Positions 1 through 12,400 of a DNA stretch of 64,000 nucleotides are shown piece by piece. The notes under the pieces were generated by a model, which worked only from the letters and a program-made list of their open reading frames with translations, was not told the origin of the DNA and made no database searches. A program made the position numbers and the translations under genes. Source of the DNA: Macrostomum hystrix (lineage: Eukaryota > Platyhelminthes > Macrostomidae). How positions within the stretch are numbered: the stretch's first letter is position 1; each line of letters begins with the position of its first letter. Where the stretch lies: assembly GCA_950097015.1 (NCBI GenBank), contig CATNEN010000007.1, forward strand, positions 5,756,001-5,820,000, written 5' to 3'.

Positions 1-1120
1 GTGGTATTTTAGCTAGCTATCAGCCGGAGTATTGTAGATGGTGGTGTTTTAGCTAGCTATCAGCCGGAGTGTAGATGGTGGTATTTTAGCTAGCTATCAG
101 CCGGAGTATTGTAGATGGTGGTGTTTTAGCTAGCTATCAGCCGGAGTATTGTAGATGGTGGTGTTTTAGCTAGCTATCAGCCGGAGTATTGTAGATGGTG
201 GTATTTTAGCTAGCTATCAGCCGGAGTATTGTAGATGGTGGTATTTTAGCTAGCTATCAGCCGGAGTATTGTAGATGGTGGTATTTTAGCTAGCTATCAG
301 CCGGAGTATTGTAGATGGTGGTGTTTTAGCTAGCTATCAGCCGGAGTATTGTAGATGGTGGTGTTTTAGCTAGCTATCAGCCGGAGTATTGTAGATGGTG
401 GTGTTTTAGCTAGCTATCAGCCGGAGTATTGTAGATGGTGGTGTTTTAGCTAGCTATCAGCCGGAGTATTGTAGATGGTGGTGTTTTAGCTAGCTATCAG
501 CCGGAGTGTAGATGGTGGTGTTTTAGCTAGCTATCAGCCGGAGTATTGTAGATGGTGGTATTTTAGCTAGCTATCAGCCGGAGTGTAGATGGTGGTATTT
601 TAGCTAGCTATCAGCCGGAGTATTGTAGATGGTGGTGTTTTAGCTAGCTATCAGCCGGAGTATTGTAGATGGTGGTGTTTTAGCTAGCTATCAGCCGGAG
701 TATTGTAGATGGTGGTGTTTTAGCTAGCTATCAGCCGGAGTATTGTAGATGGTGGTGTTTTAGCTAGCTATCAGCCGGAGTATTGTAGATGGTGGTATTT
801 TAGCTAGCTATCAGCCGGAGTGTAGATGGTGGTATTTTAGCTAGCTATCAGCCGGAGTATTGTAGATGGTGGTGTTTTAGCTAGCTATCAGCCGGAGTAT
901 TGTAGATGGTGGTGTTTTAGCTAGCTATCAGCCGGAGTATTGTAGATGGTGGTGTTTTAGCTAGCTATCAGCCGGAGTATTGTAGATGGTGTTGTTTTAG
1001 CTAGCTATCAGCCGGAGTATTGTAGATGGTGGCATTTTAGCTAGCTATCAGCCGGAGTATTGTAGATGGTGGTATTTTAGCTAGCTATCAGCAGGAGTAT
1101 TGTAGATGGTGGTATTTTAG
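1..1120. repeat. 40-bp minisatellite array
   Basis: About 28 head-to-tail copies of a roughly 40-bp unit containing TTTTAGCTAGCTATCAGCC. Some units lack three bases (GAGTGTAG instead of GAGTATTGTAG), and a G/A variant in the GGTGTTTTAG part alternates between units. The array runs off the left edge of the window and decays after 1100. There is no coding signal. Confidence 0.95.
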
Positions 1121-1344
1121 CGACGGTAATAGGAGATGCAGGTAATACATTGTGAAAATCAATAGAATGGAACGTGTTTTTTTATAGTCCATTCTGGCGA
1201 TAGTGTAAGAATTGTGGATGAGATTTACGACTTCTTTGCGATGGGAATTGACATCGATTCGGTCATATTTTATTTCAATGCATATAGGCTGAACGTACAT
1301 TTTTGGCTAAACTATATCATGAAACATTTGAATTTGAATTCTGT

Positions 1345-3144
1345 TTTGTTCCGAAGACGTCAGACTATGTGCAGTTGATCCAGATGCTCTTTTTGCTGAT
1401 GCTTTTTGAGCGGGAGTGATTGTCCAGTAGCTCTGCTGACAGGACGCCGTCCAGCACCTGGTGGATGTCGGCCAACTGCAGGTCGTCGCCGTCGCTGTCG
1501 GCCGAGTCCGGCGGTCTCTCGCGGCGAGATAGGAAGTCCGGCACGACATTGTACTTGCCCGGCTTGTACTCGACGGTGTAGTTGTGCTGCAGAAGCCGGT
1601 CATTCCATCGGTGGATGCGAAGTGGCTTGTGTCCGGTACCCTGGGTGCATAGCAGGGCTTTGGGTGCGGAATGATCAGTACGCAAAGTGAGCTGCTTACC
1701 GTAGGTATATAGACATGCCACTGCTCAAAAGCCAGATGCACGCCAGCGCCTCCTTCTCGCTCGCCGAATACCGGGACTCAGTCAGCGTCAGCGCTCGCGA
1801 CGACTAGGCCACCGGCTTCTCAGACTCGCCGACACGTTGAAGTAGCACCGCGCCAAGCGCGAAGTCGGACGCGTCGCACTCGACGATGGTCGCGGCGTTG
1901 CAGTCGAAGTAGCTGAGCACCGGCGGGCTCGTCAGCTGTCGCTTGAGCTCAGCGAAAGCCGCTTCGCAACCGCTGGTCCAACGGAAGATGGTGTCCTTCT
2001 TCAGTCCTTCCTTTTTCTCGCCGTCTTGGCGAAGTCGAGGATGAACTTAGCGAAGTAGTTGACGGTTGCCAGGAACGAAGAATGCCTCGTGCTGTAGTCG
2101 GTGCTGGGATGCTAAGCACGTCCTCGACGTTGGACTTAGACGGTCGAATTCCATCGCCTGAGATCAGCTGTAGCCCAGGAAGACGATCTCTGGGACACCG
2201 ATGTGGCACTTCTCCCTGTTCAACGTCAACCCGTTGTCGCTCAGGCGCTGGAGTACCGCTGGAAGCCGCTTGTCGTGCTCATCAAATTTGATGCCGTGAA
2301 TGACGATGTCGTCCACCGAGAGTCGGACTCCCTTGATGTAAGCCAGAATGATTGACAGGATCTTCTGGAAGCACGCACCAGAGCTGGACATGCCGAATGG
2401 GACTCCTGTGAACTGGTAGAGCCAACAGTGGGTGATTATCGCAGTCAGCTGCCTATTGCCAGGGTGCAACGGGATCTGGAGGTAGCTTTGCTTCCGGTCC
2501 AGCTTATTAAACACCTGGGCGCCAGCGAACTCGGCGGCCAGCTCCTCCTGCGTTGGCACGGGAAACTTGTCCGGGTTGATGGCCTTGTTGTAGTTTCGTT
2601 GGTCGACGCAGAGTCGCAAGTGGCCGATCTTCTTCTTGGAGATGACCAAGTTGGATACCCAAGGAGACGCGTCGATCTTCTCGATGACGCCTGCGGCCTC
2701 CATCTTGTTCAGCTCGTCCTTCACGCGGTCCTGCAGAGCCAGCCGCACCCGGCGCAGCGGCTCGACAGTCGGTGTCGCAGCCTGCGGTCTGTGGCAGAAC
2801 TTCTTGGCCCTGCCGATGCCGTCGAAGATGCCTGGGAACTCCTCGGCGATGTCCTCGACGCTGCTGATCGCGTTGACGGGGATCGAGAATCCCAGCTTTT
2901 CCAATCCGTCGATATCGAGAATGTTGGCACCTCGCCGCGTGATGAAGAATCGGCAGATCGCGGACTTCCCATGGTGCACGACGCGCAGCTCGGCCGTCCT
3001 CAGAACCTCGATTGCAGATCCGGTGTAGGAGAACAGCTGCTTGTGTGTCGGCGTGATGATGAGTTGCTTCGGCAGGCGCTTTACGGTCTTCTCTTCTTCT
3101 TCTTCTTCCCTTTTTTCGCCGTTAGGCGTGGGCCCCGGGAGCAT
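1345..3144 (-). mobile_element. Ty3/gypsy retrotransposon pol remnant (protease end, RT, RNase H)
   Basis: Read on the minus strand, 3144-2164 is a 326-codon open frame. It starts with the end of an aspartic-protease-like region (NILDIDGLEKLGF) and continues into a Ty3/gypsy reverse transcriptase. RT landmarks are SPWVSNLVISKKK, LRLCVDQRNYNKAI, YQFTGVPFGMSSSGACFQ and a catalytic block reading SVDDIV, where the family normally has Y-x-D-D. The frame then breaks. Fragments of the connection/RNase H region follow between 2160 and 1365, including LRTDHSAPKALL and a DFLSRRERPP-like RNase H end. No integrase core and no LTRs are visible. The copy is dead: frameshifted, truncated at both ends and joined directly to another retroelement at about 3145. 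Confidence 0.85.
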
Positions 3145-3149
3145 TCTTA

Positions 3150-4665
3150 CTAGTTATGGCAGACACGAGCATGTCTTGCCATGTTCGTCGCTGCCAGCGT
3201 TCTGCCGCATCCTTCGCAGGTCTTGGTCTTGTTCACATACTTTCTAGCCTTCAGCGTCCTTTCCGTTTTTGTCTCGTCTTCTTCTATTTCTTTGGTGTTG
3301 ATATGTCCGTCACAGGATCTCTTGTGGCGGGCCATGTTAGACTTGGATATTTCCTTCTTGCATGTGATGCAAGCTATGGTGTGTGTTGTTGTTCTTGTCT
3401 CGCCTCGGCACGTCTTGCCGTGGTTCTTCATCGTTGCTTCTTGTTGGAACCCTTTAGAACACTTTGGACAGTTGAAGATCTTTGGTGTCTCCCTTGATCG
3501 GTGCATTCTCTTTTGGTGTATTGTCAGGCCCCCTTTGCTTTTGCATATCTTTCCGCAGTTATCGTACTCGCACTTGAAACCGCTTGTTGTTGGCTCCTTC
3601 TTCTTTGGAGGGGCGTTCCTCTTGCTCGAGTTGGTGCTGGTGTTTGATGTTTTCTTGCCTTGTGATTGTTCCCATTGGTCAATGTGCTTTATTCGGGCTT
3701 TTACCCAGTCTCGCCATTTACGTCTGTCTGTGGCTATTCGTTCGATATCGGATGGGTCTTCCTTCACGTATTAATCTTTTCCAGTAGTTTATGGTGTTGG
3801 TTTTGCGGCGTCGTAGTTTTGGTATCTTCTCCAGTCCTCGGTACCATCCAAGTACTGCACGCTTCGTTTGTCGGTCATCAGGCATCCTGAGAACGTGGCC
3901 GACACGTATCAAATGGGCTTTCTCGATTTTCGTTCTTATCGATTTTACCCCTAGTTCGGTGCGGATATCCTGCATGTTGTATCCTTTCGTTTCCATTTCC
4001 CGTAAGGGTTCCATTGTTTTGGAGCTCCAGATGTGTCGGTAGCTGATTCTGTCTATGTGCCTTTGTAGGGTTTTGATTTCGGATGTGTGGAAAGGTCGAG
4101 TGTTGGCATGGAAGAGTAATGTGCTCTCTATGCATGCTTCCACGACTTTGGCCTGTGTGGTTTTAGATAGCCTGCTTTTCATGAATCTTTTCCTACTAAT
4201 AGATAACCAGCTCTTGGTCGCCCTCATCACTCTTTGTTTCGTGTCCTTCGTTCTGCCCATCAAGCTTCCTAGCATTCTCACTTCTTCTCCTTCTTTTGTG
4301 CCTAGGAGCATTTCTTCTTGCTTCTTGTCGTTTGTTCTTTCTTCAAACTGCTGCATGCATTCCTTCGTGATCGCTAGGCCGTCTTCTAGCTCCTTCCGGT
4401 TTCCGATCAGTGTGGTGTCATCGGCGAAAAGTGATGTTCTGAAGTGATGAGTGTGCATCTCGGAGTTGTATTGGTTCATACGTTGCGGGGGTAGTGAGTG
4501 GCCTGTCGGGTACGCCCACTCTACTCCGCACGTTATGTCCTTCTCCTTAGCGTTGGCCAGCCTTGCCGCTTCGGCGCGTCGCATGCAGGCTTGGTGGTAT
4601 ATGTTAAACAGGATTGGTGATGTTGGGCATCCCTCGCGGAGTCCTCGCTCTGGGTACCACCAAGG
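3150..4665 (-). mobile_element. Non-LTR retrotransposon 3' fragment (RT palm to C-terminal zinc fingers)
   Basis: Minus-strand reading from about 4665 begins in RT motif B (GLREGCPTSPILFNIYH). It passes through the catalytic FADD block (LFADDTTLIGN) and the C-terminal GHVLRMPDDRQTKRA block typical of LINE-type endonuclease/RT proteins. It then enters a domain with three C2H2/C2HC-like fingers (for example CEYDNCGKICKSKGGLTIHQ, CPKCSKGF and CEGCGRTLAATNMARHARVC) and stops at 3150. The 4584-3718 and 3767-3150 frames overlap over about 50 nt and read one continuous protein if a single frameshift near 3765 is allowed. The endonuclease and the first half of RT are missing, so the copy is 5'-truncated and inactive. 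Confidence 0.85.
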
Positions 4666-4679
4666 ACCACTGTAGTATA

Positions 4680-6400
4680 ACAGGACGGGAAACTCAAAAT
4701 ATCGTGTAAATTTTTAGAAGGCCGATTTCCTGGAAAAAATACACTGCGGAGATAGGAAAAAGTCATTTTTTCAGCACATAATCAATTATTGCTTTTGATC
4801 TGGAGCAAGTTCAAATCCGTTAATCTTAGTACAGCATGCCCAACATTAAGCTCCGTTGTTTTTATATAGCTTCGTTTATAAAAGTCTTATTTTCACATAT
4901 ATATACTATATAATAGTGTCTTGAATCTATATAGACTATAGACTAGCACATTTAATGGCTCAAAATATGATAGCTAAATATTCTTAAGTTGGCCTAAATT
5001 GTTTGAATTAACAAATTAGCTAAATAGTTTGGCAAAACTAACAGCCAAAAAAGTTAACTAATATAACAGTAGCAACTATATAGCTATAAAGGTACAACAA
5101 ATTTCAAAATGATTTTAATGCAACCAAGTAAGTTAATTAATTTTTGGCTGTTAGTTTTGCTAAAGTATTTAGGGGGGTGAAATGGCGGGGGGTGAATTCA
5201 GTACTTAGTAATAAATCACATGAATTCAACATTGAAGATTTCGTTTGATTTATAGAAAGCAAACCAGGAGTAAAGCATGTAGTTGCCTATTGCCTGCTAA
5301 GTATATGATTGCATTAATATCAAAGCTTATCATAGTATTAATAGACTTAATATTTGACATGTAACTATTCTGCAATAGGTTTTAATGATTCCCTAACAAT
5401 TAGATTGTTATGATTATGTTTACTGTTTAAGGGCATGAAGCAGCATTAAATTAAATTTATTGCTTTTACATAACCTAACAGAGGATTTTGTACTTGTTCC
5501 TGAATATATTTGGCGTTTATGCTAATTTATTGACTTTTTACTGTTTGAAATACTAGGGGGCAGGCTTGGTAATGTTAGCAATATTTGCAATTTTAAATTC
5601 AGCTGCTACATTATGCTTATATTATAACCAATACCTTTGTTCTTTGTTTTTGTTCTTTGTTCTTCCTTACAAATTTTCCTTTGTAAGGAAAGGATTGTAA
5701 TTGCATGCACACTATGCTTAAGTTTATTTCAGAAAATATCTTTAGACAATAAGCAAGTTGGTTATTTTTACTGAGTTTTCAATATAAATTGTAAAATTTT
5801 TCAATAGTTTTAACTTGAAACAATAATAGAGAGAGACAATTATGAAATATGTGCATACTATAGCAAAGGGCTAATTTATAATAATATAAAATTCATTCAG
5901 CATGTTTCTTGTAGTACATCTTTGGATTTTTAGCCAGCTACTTGTGTCAATTGTAACCAAGTAGAACAAAGAAATCATAGCAAAAAAGGTAGTTAAAAGA
6001 ATTAAAAAAATACCAGACAAGCCTTTCAGAAGCTTTTAAGTAGGTTATTAAGCTAAATCAAATTAAGTAATTTTTAGACTTTATATCAAATAAATGATCA
6101 TGATCTTTGTAACAAGTATAATTTTTAAGAGTATAGTAACTAATATTCTTAGTGTAATATTTGTGAGAGAAGGAAATTATCTAGAGTTTTTAGATGACTA
6201 TATATATATATTTAATTAATTCTGTAATATGTAAAATTGACTACAAAAAATGTAATTTAACACACTTCTATGTTTAGATTTCGTGTTTGTTAACTGCTTT
6301 TGTAGCCAGTTATTCAGTGTCTATTATTGCTTTGTTTCAATTTATTTTTTATAATTTCTGTCATGCAGTCAGTGCCATTCATTCCAATTTTAAGCTATAA
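4680..6400. other. AT-rich non-coding stretch
   Basis: No long open frame, repeat array or recognisable element. Base composition is much more AT-rich than the flanking exons. It lies 5' of the first ZIP exon found and probably contains that gene's promoter, 5' UTR or first intron. Confidence 0.5.
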
Positions 6401-6406
6401 CTAGTC

Positions 6407-9400
6407 ATGGCAAGTAAAAATGATACGGTGTCTCTGCTTGCCAAACACTTCATTGACATCTATGGCCAGAATGGGACTGTCTATGGTGAAAATGTTATTG
6501 ATTTCCTATCTGGCATCACTATGAGCACATCGATGCTTAGTAGACTGACTGTCAAAGGAGAGGTAAGCATCTTGGCCATTGACGATTTTTTAAGTAAATT
6601 ATTTCACAGCCCCGGGCAATTGGCAAGAAGAAATTCTGCCTCAATTTAAACATTTGCTGCTTCTCAACCCACATGTTCATCCTAGTGTCCAATCAAAGCT
6701 GACAGTCTGCGGCCACTCCAGTGGACTCTGGTCAATGCCAGCAGTCTGGTCTCAGCTGTGCTTGACGGAGTCCAGATTCCTGCCTGCTATGCCGACGCTT
6801 CCTCTGCTGCTGCTGAGGTGGCTGTTGCCACCGCTGCTGCAGAGGCTCACGAGAGAACGGCCAATGCTCCTTTGCATGGTGAGCTGATCTGCTGTGGCTA
6901 CCTGATTCTTACCATCTGCTGGTCATTGACTAACGATTTTCTGGTCATTGCCTAATGGTCTTCTGGTCATTGCCTTCATAATATTCTAGTCATTGCCTAA
7001 TGATCTTCTGGTCATTGCCTAATGGTCTTCTGGTCATTGCCTTCATAATATTCTAGTCATTGCCTAATGATCTTCTGGTCATTGACTAATGATCTTCTGG
7101 TCATTGCCTAATGGTCTTCTGGTCATTGCCTTCATAATATTCTAGTCATTGCCTAATGATCTTCTGGTCATTGCCTAATGGTCTTCTGGTCATTGCCTTC
7201 ATAATATTCTAGTCATTGCCTAATGATCTTCTGGTCATTGCCTAATGGTCTTCTGGTCATTGCCTAATGGTCTTTTGGTCATTGCCTTCATAATATTCTA
7301 GTCATTGCCTAATGATATTCTGAATAAAATAATTTATTACATAATGTTTCAGCCATCAGACAAAAGCATAATTTTAGTGGAACTGCAACTTTACTGACAA
7401 TTGTGACTGCTTTTTATCCACCTATCCGCAGTGTGGGGCTACGGCCTGCTGTTCGTGACCCTGATCAACCTGTGCGCTGTTCTCGGCATCATCTTCCTGC
7501 CCTTCATGGGCCGCCGGGTCTACAAGCTGCTCATGACCTTCATGGTCTCCCTGGCTGTGGGATCTCTGGTGGCCACCGCGCTGCTCATCCTGCTGCCGGA
7601 CGTGAGTCCTAATCCCAAGGCTGACCGATGGGAAGAAACTTGGCTATGGGAATATTTCTCAAAGAGTGGGGTATTTATAGGGAATTTCTTGCTCGACTGA
7701 TGAAGGGAAATAAAATCAGGAGATTCATATAAGATGATTACGTGTATGGGATTTTTGTTAGATGATTAGGAGTTTGGGATTTTGGTTGGATGTGTAAGCC
7801 TGTGCAACTGTAACTTCATAGAAAAAAATAAAAATTTTTTTTTATTTCAACTGACATGACCACCGTTTTCGAAAAAAGGTCGAAAATAATTTTCAATCGT
7901 TATAACCTTCACCGAAAAACTCTGGAGGAGCACGGGTCCTTTTACTACGACGCAATTCGACAATGATAGGAGCGCCGGCTGGGGCGTCGACTGGAGCGCC
8001 GGCTGGACTGGCCGCCTTGCAGGACTTCAGGCGATTCAAGTGCACGACTCGGACAGAAGCTGCCGCTGCCGATTGGTCCAGACATCTGTCTCCGCCTTCG
8101 CTGGTTGTCCACCAGTCCGCAAGTAGTTCGCCAGCTGCTGCATGCACCGATCCGCTGTCTGGGCTCGTCGAATTGCGCTGTCGTCGTTGAACTCGACAGT
8201 GAGGGCAGAGCCGCATCAGGATCTCGGAAACGCAGCAGATGAATCAGCGATGCGTGGTCAGTGCGCAGGGTGAATCTCTTTCCCAGATAATAGCTGCGAT
8301 AGTGGCCGACGAAGTGCACAATTTTCAGCAACTCTCGTCTCGTTGTGCAGTAATTTCGTTCTGCCTTGGACAGGATTCAACTGCCGTACGCCACCACCTA
8401 CGTCCTGTCACCACGGCGCTCTGCAGAACTCCTGAGATAGCCACGCCGGAGGCATCGGTTTCCAGCACAAACTCGGCGTCTTCTGCGAATGTCGGCATGA
8501 CGAGGACCGGGCTGGATGTCAGGCACTGCTTCAGTTGATTGAATGCCGCTGAGCACTCCGGAGACCAGTTGAAAGCCACATCGTTCTGCGTTAGTTCGTA
8601 CAATCGCGCAGCAATTTCGCTGTAGTTTTTGACGAACTGACGATAGTAGCCGCACAGTCCCAGAAGCTGCCGCACTTCTGAACAGTCCTCAGGTGTTGGC
8701 CACTCCTGTACTGCCTTCACCTTGTCCAGATCAGTTGTCACACCGTCCTTGGAGATTCGAAAGCCAAGAAAGATATTTCTTGATAGCACAGGTGGCACTT
8801 TGTCGGCTTTAACTTCAGATTTGCGGTTCTAAATTTCTGCAGCACAAGCTGAAGTCTCCGAAGATGCTCCTCGAATCCTTTCGAAAATATGACAACGTCG
8901 TCGAGGAATGATAGCACGCTTCCCATCGAAGACCCTTCAGCACGAGTTCCATTAGTCTCGAGAACGTGGCAGGCCCGTTGCAGACTCCTTGAGGCAGCCT
9001 CATGTACTGTAACAATCCCTGTGGCGCAGGAAATGCTGTTTTTCACGACTCTCCGAGTCCATCATCACCTGAGAGTAGCCGCTGGTGAAATCTAGCGTCG
9101 AAAACATCGTGGATCCCGCCAAGATCAGATCGCTGGTGTGAGGCAGTGGATGACTGTCTTTCACGGTCACGGAGTTGAGCAGTCTGAAATCGTTCACGAA
9201 GCGCAAATTACCGTCCTTCTTCTTCACTAGGATGACTGGGCTCGACCACGGAGAACTCGACGGCTCTACGATGTCGTCTCGCACCATCTGCTCGACCATC
9301 TCCGACACCGCTCGCTGGTTCAGAGGCGATAATTGTAGTCAAGCCTCATCAATATGCACTTGCGCTACAACATCGTGTCCATGCTCAGTTTCTTGGTCAT

Positions 9401-12400
9401 TAACTGACTCATTTTGCATTAGCGACTCCGTCTCCATCGGCTCGAAACTCCCCAGTTTGGTTCCGGGGTAAAGTGTATGAGGCTTAGTGTCCGTGTTGAC
9501 ATAGTGCACAGCAATGAGTCCGCCTGACATCACAGAGAGGCTGCGCGCTCCACACAGGACATCCTTTGAATTGTCGGACTCAAAGATTCCGCACTCACCA
9601 TTAACAGCAGTCGCTTACCCAGTCGTCAGTCTCGCAGGAAGCACGATTTTATGACCAGCGGGTACAGTTTTACGGTCCGCCACTTCAACGGAAAATGCAT
9701 CACTCCCTTGTGCTGAAGATTCCATTTTTACTAGCTGACCGCACACACTGAGCGTCTGACGATTGCAGTCGATGATGCAGCCACAGCTTCTCAGGAAATC
9801 TGCACCTAACTTCTGAGACTTCTGAGAGCAGAATCTTTGAGCGTAGCCCGGCTTACCGTGCCTCCAACACGTCACGACTCTACGTCTGTCGCCGCTTCCA
9901 CGACGATCTTGCTCTTTAGACTCCAGACGGCTGAACTTGTTCGACAGCTCCTGCAGAGACCGCTGAATTCCAACAGCAAAGGCCTCGGGAGCCTCAGCAG
10001 CCAGTGCAGTGCCGGCGCCTTCTTGCGACTGCACTGATTCGACGAACTTCGCTGTTTCCACCGTCTCAGTAAAAGTCGCCTTCGGGTGCATCTGCGTCTG
10101 CATCCGATCAGCTGGGTTTCTCAATCCAGAAATTTCTCAAACCGACCTTTGAGCAGCTCGTCCTTCGCTGTCACTTGCCATCCGTCATCCTGCGCTCATC
10201 AGTCGCAGTCTCTTCTAGACTTAAAAAAACGCGCTTCGCGGGCATCGGAGTACTCTGCAACCGACTGACCGTCCTTCTGAGTGAGGTTGAAGAACGGCTT
10301 GCAGCTCAGCAGAGGATGTAGATGGCCGGAAACGACTGAGCAAAGTCTTTTCAAAATCGTTGTAGGACTGGGCAGCTGCAAGATTGCTGGCCGCTTGGTA
10401 CGCTTTGTCATCGAGGAATGACAGCAGAGCATTTTTGCGCTGATCCTCTGGAAAGGACAATGCAAAGTTTTTGAAACGCGCCAGACAGAGCTCAAAATCT
10501 TGCCTATACTGGTATTGGGGTGGTCGCTGAAACATATTGACAAAACTGGCTTGCGCTACTGCCACTGCAGGGCTCTCTGCACTGCTCTCACTGTTTTTCA
10601 TATGGGATATGATTATGGGATTTTGGTTGGATGATTGGGAGTATGGGATTTTGGTTGGATGATTGGGAGTATGTGATTTTGGTTGGGTGATTGGGAGTAT
10701 GGGATTTTGGTTGGATGATTGGGAGTATGGTGATTATATTCTACTTACCCCTGGCTCCCTGTCGCCCACAGTGCCTTCAACTGGCCTTCATTCACGAGGA
10801 GGTGAACAGGCCGAACTCCAGCCTGTTCGAGGAGCACCACCATCACGTGTTCCGGCCCGGTTGGTCCAGCCACGCCACCTGGGAGGAGTTCATCTCGCGG
10901 CACCCCTGGTACCTGTGGCGCTGCTGCACCGTGTTTGCTGGTATCTACCTGTTCTTTGTGATAGAACGACTGCTCAAAGAGCTCATTCGCTGGAAGGTGA
11001 GAGACAGCATCTGGCTTTTCCACTTCAAAACTGGCGGTCTAGAATTTCAATGCATGCCAGGTTAACAAAGTCTATTGTTATCAGTTTAGCAAGGAGTTGC
11101 CTAGGGCTCCGTGATAGGCTGGCCTGCACAAAGAGTGACAGCGTTTGCCTCTCGCACCAAGGTCCCTGAGTTCAATTCCGCGCCGAGGCCACATCTATTT
11201 GGGGCGCAGCCGCGGACAGAAGGCTTGGGCTTGTCGTGCGATTTACGCCCTTGAGGGCCAACCTCCAAGGCACAGTGAGAGTTTACACTGTCTGATAATA
11301 AGCAAGTCAGGGCAGTTGTATACACCTGTTTCTGTCTGCGTACAGTATCTGTGTGCGTTTGTGCTCAGGAGTCAACAAACTAGGCAGAATTGCCTGATCG
11401 CTGGTTGCGGGTCTAGTGTCAACAAATAATTTGCCATTGCCCGCAGCCCTCCTAATAATAATAATATTATTATTATTATAGTTATTTATTTCATTTTTTT
11501 TATTACTAATATTATTGTATACTTGTAAAGCTGGCTTTAACTCAATAGCAATAATTCTGACTCTGATTCTCGTTCCGCTTCTCCTCCCCTGCACGCAGCT
11601 GCCTATTATTATTTTAACCATGTACACAGGCTAGTTTCCTAAATTTTCTATTGAATTCGATTTCGTATTCAATAATTCAATTCCCAAAGCAACCGGTTGC
11701 TATGGACGCTGTGTGTGCCAAGCAGCACCAGCATCATCATCACAGCCAGCACAGTCTGAGGGAGCGCTTCCCTTCCTGCAGTGTCAACATCGAGCGGGTG
11801 CCCACGAGGGCCGACAAGCAGATTCGATACGCCAGACCGGATGGCGCTGTGGGCAGCTGCGCCCGCTGCGGCAGGACCAACAGCGACGGAGGCGTCAGCT
11901 GCGCGGACGGATGCGAGGCGCTGCAGGATTTGGTCACCGGCGACGAGGTTTGTGCGCTGTGGTAAACAGTTTGTGAGTGTTGTGACTGCAGTGGAACAGT
12001 TTGTGAATGTTGTGACTGCAGTGGAACAGTTTGTGAATGTTGTGACTGCAGTGGAACAGTTTGTGAATGTTGTGACTGCAGTGGAACAGTTTGTGAGTGT
12101 TGTGACTGCAGTGGAACAGTTTGTGAGTGTTGTGACTGCAGTGGAACAGTTTTTGAGTGTTGTGACTGCAGTGGAACAGTTTGTGAATGTTGTGACTGCA
12201 GTGGAACAGTTTGTGAGTGTTGTGACTGCAGTGGAACAGTTTGTGAGTGTTGTGACTACAGTGGAACAGTTTGTGAGTGTTGTGACTGCAGTGGAACAGT
12301 TTGTGAGTGTTGTGACTGCAGTGGAACAGTTTGTGAGTGTTGTGACTACAGTGGAACAGTTTGTGAGTGTTGTGACTGCAGTGGAACAGTTTGTGAATGT

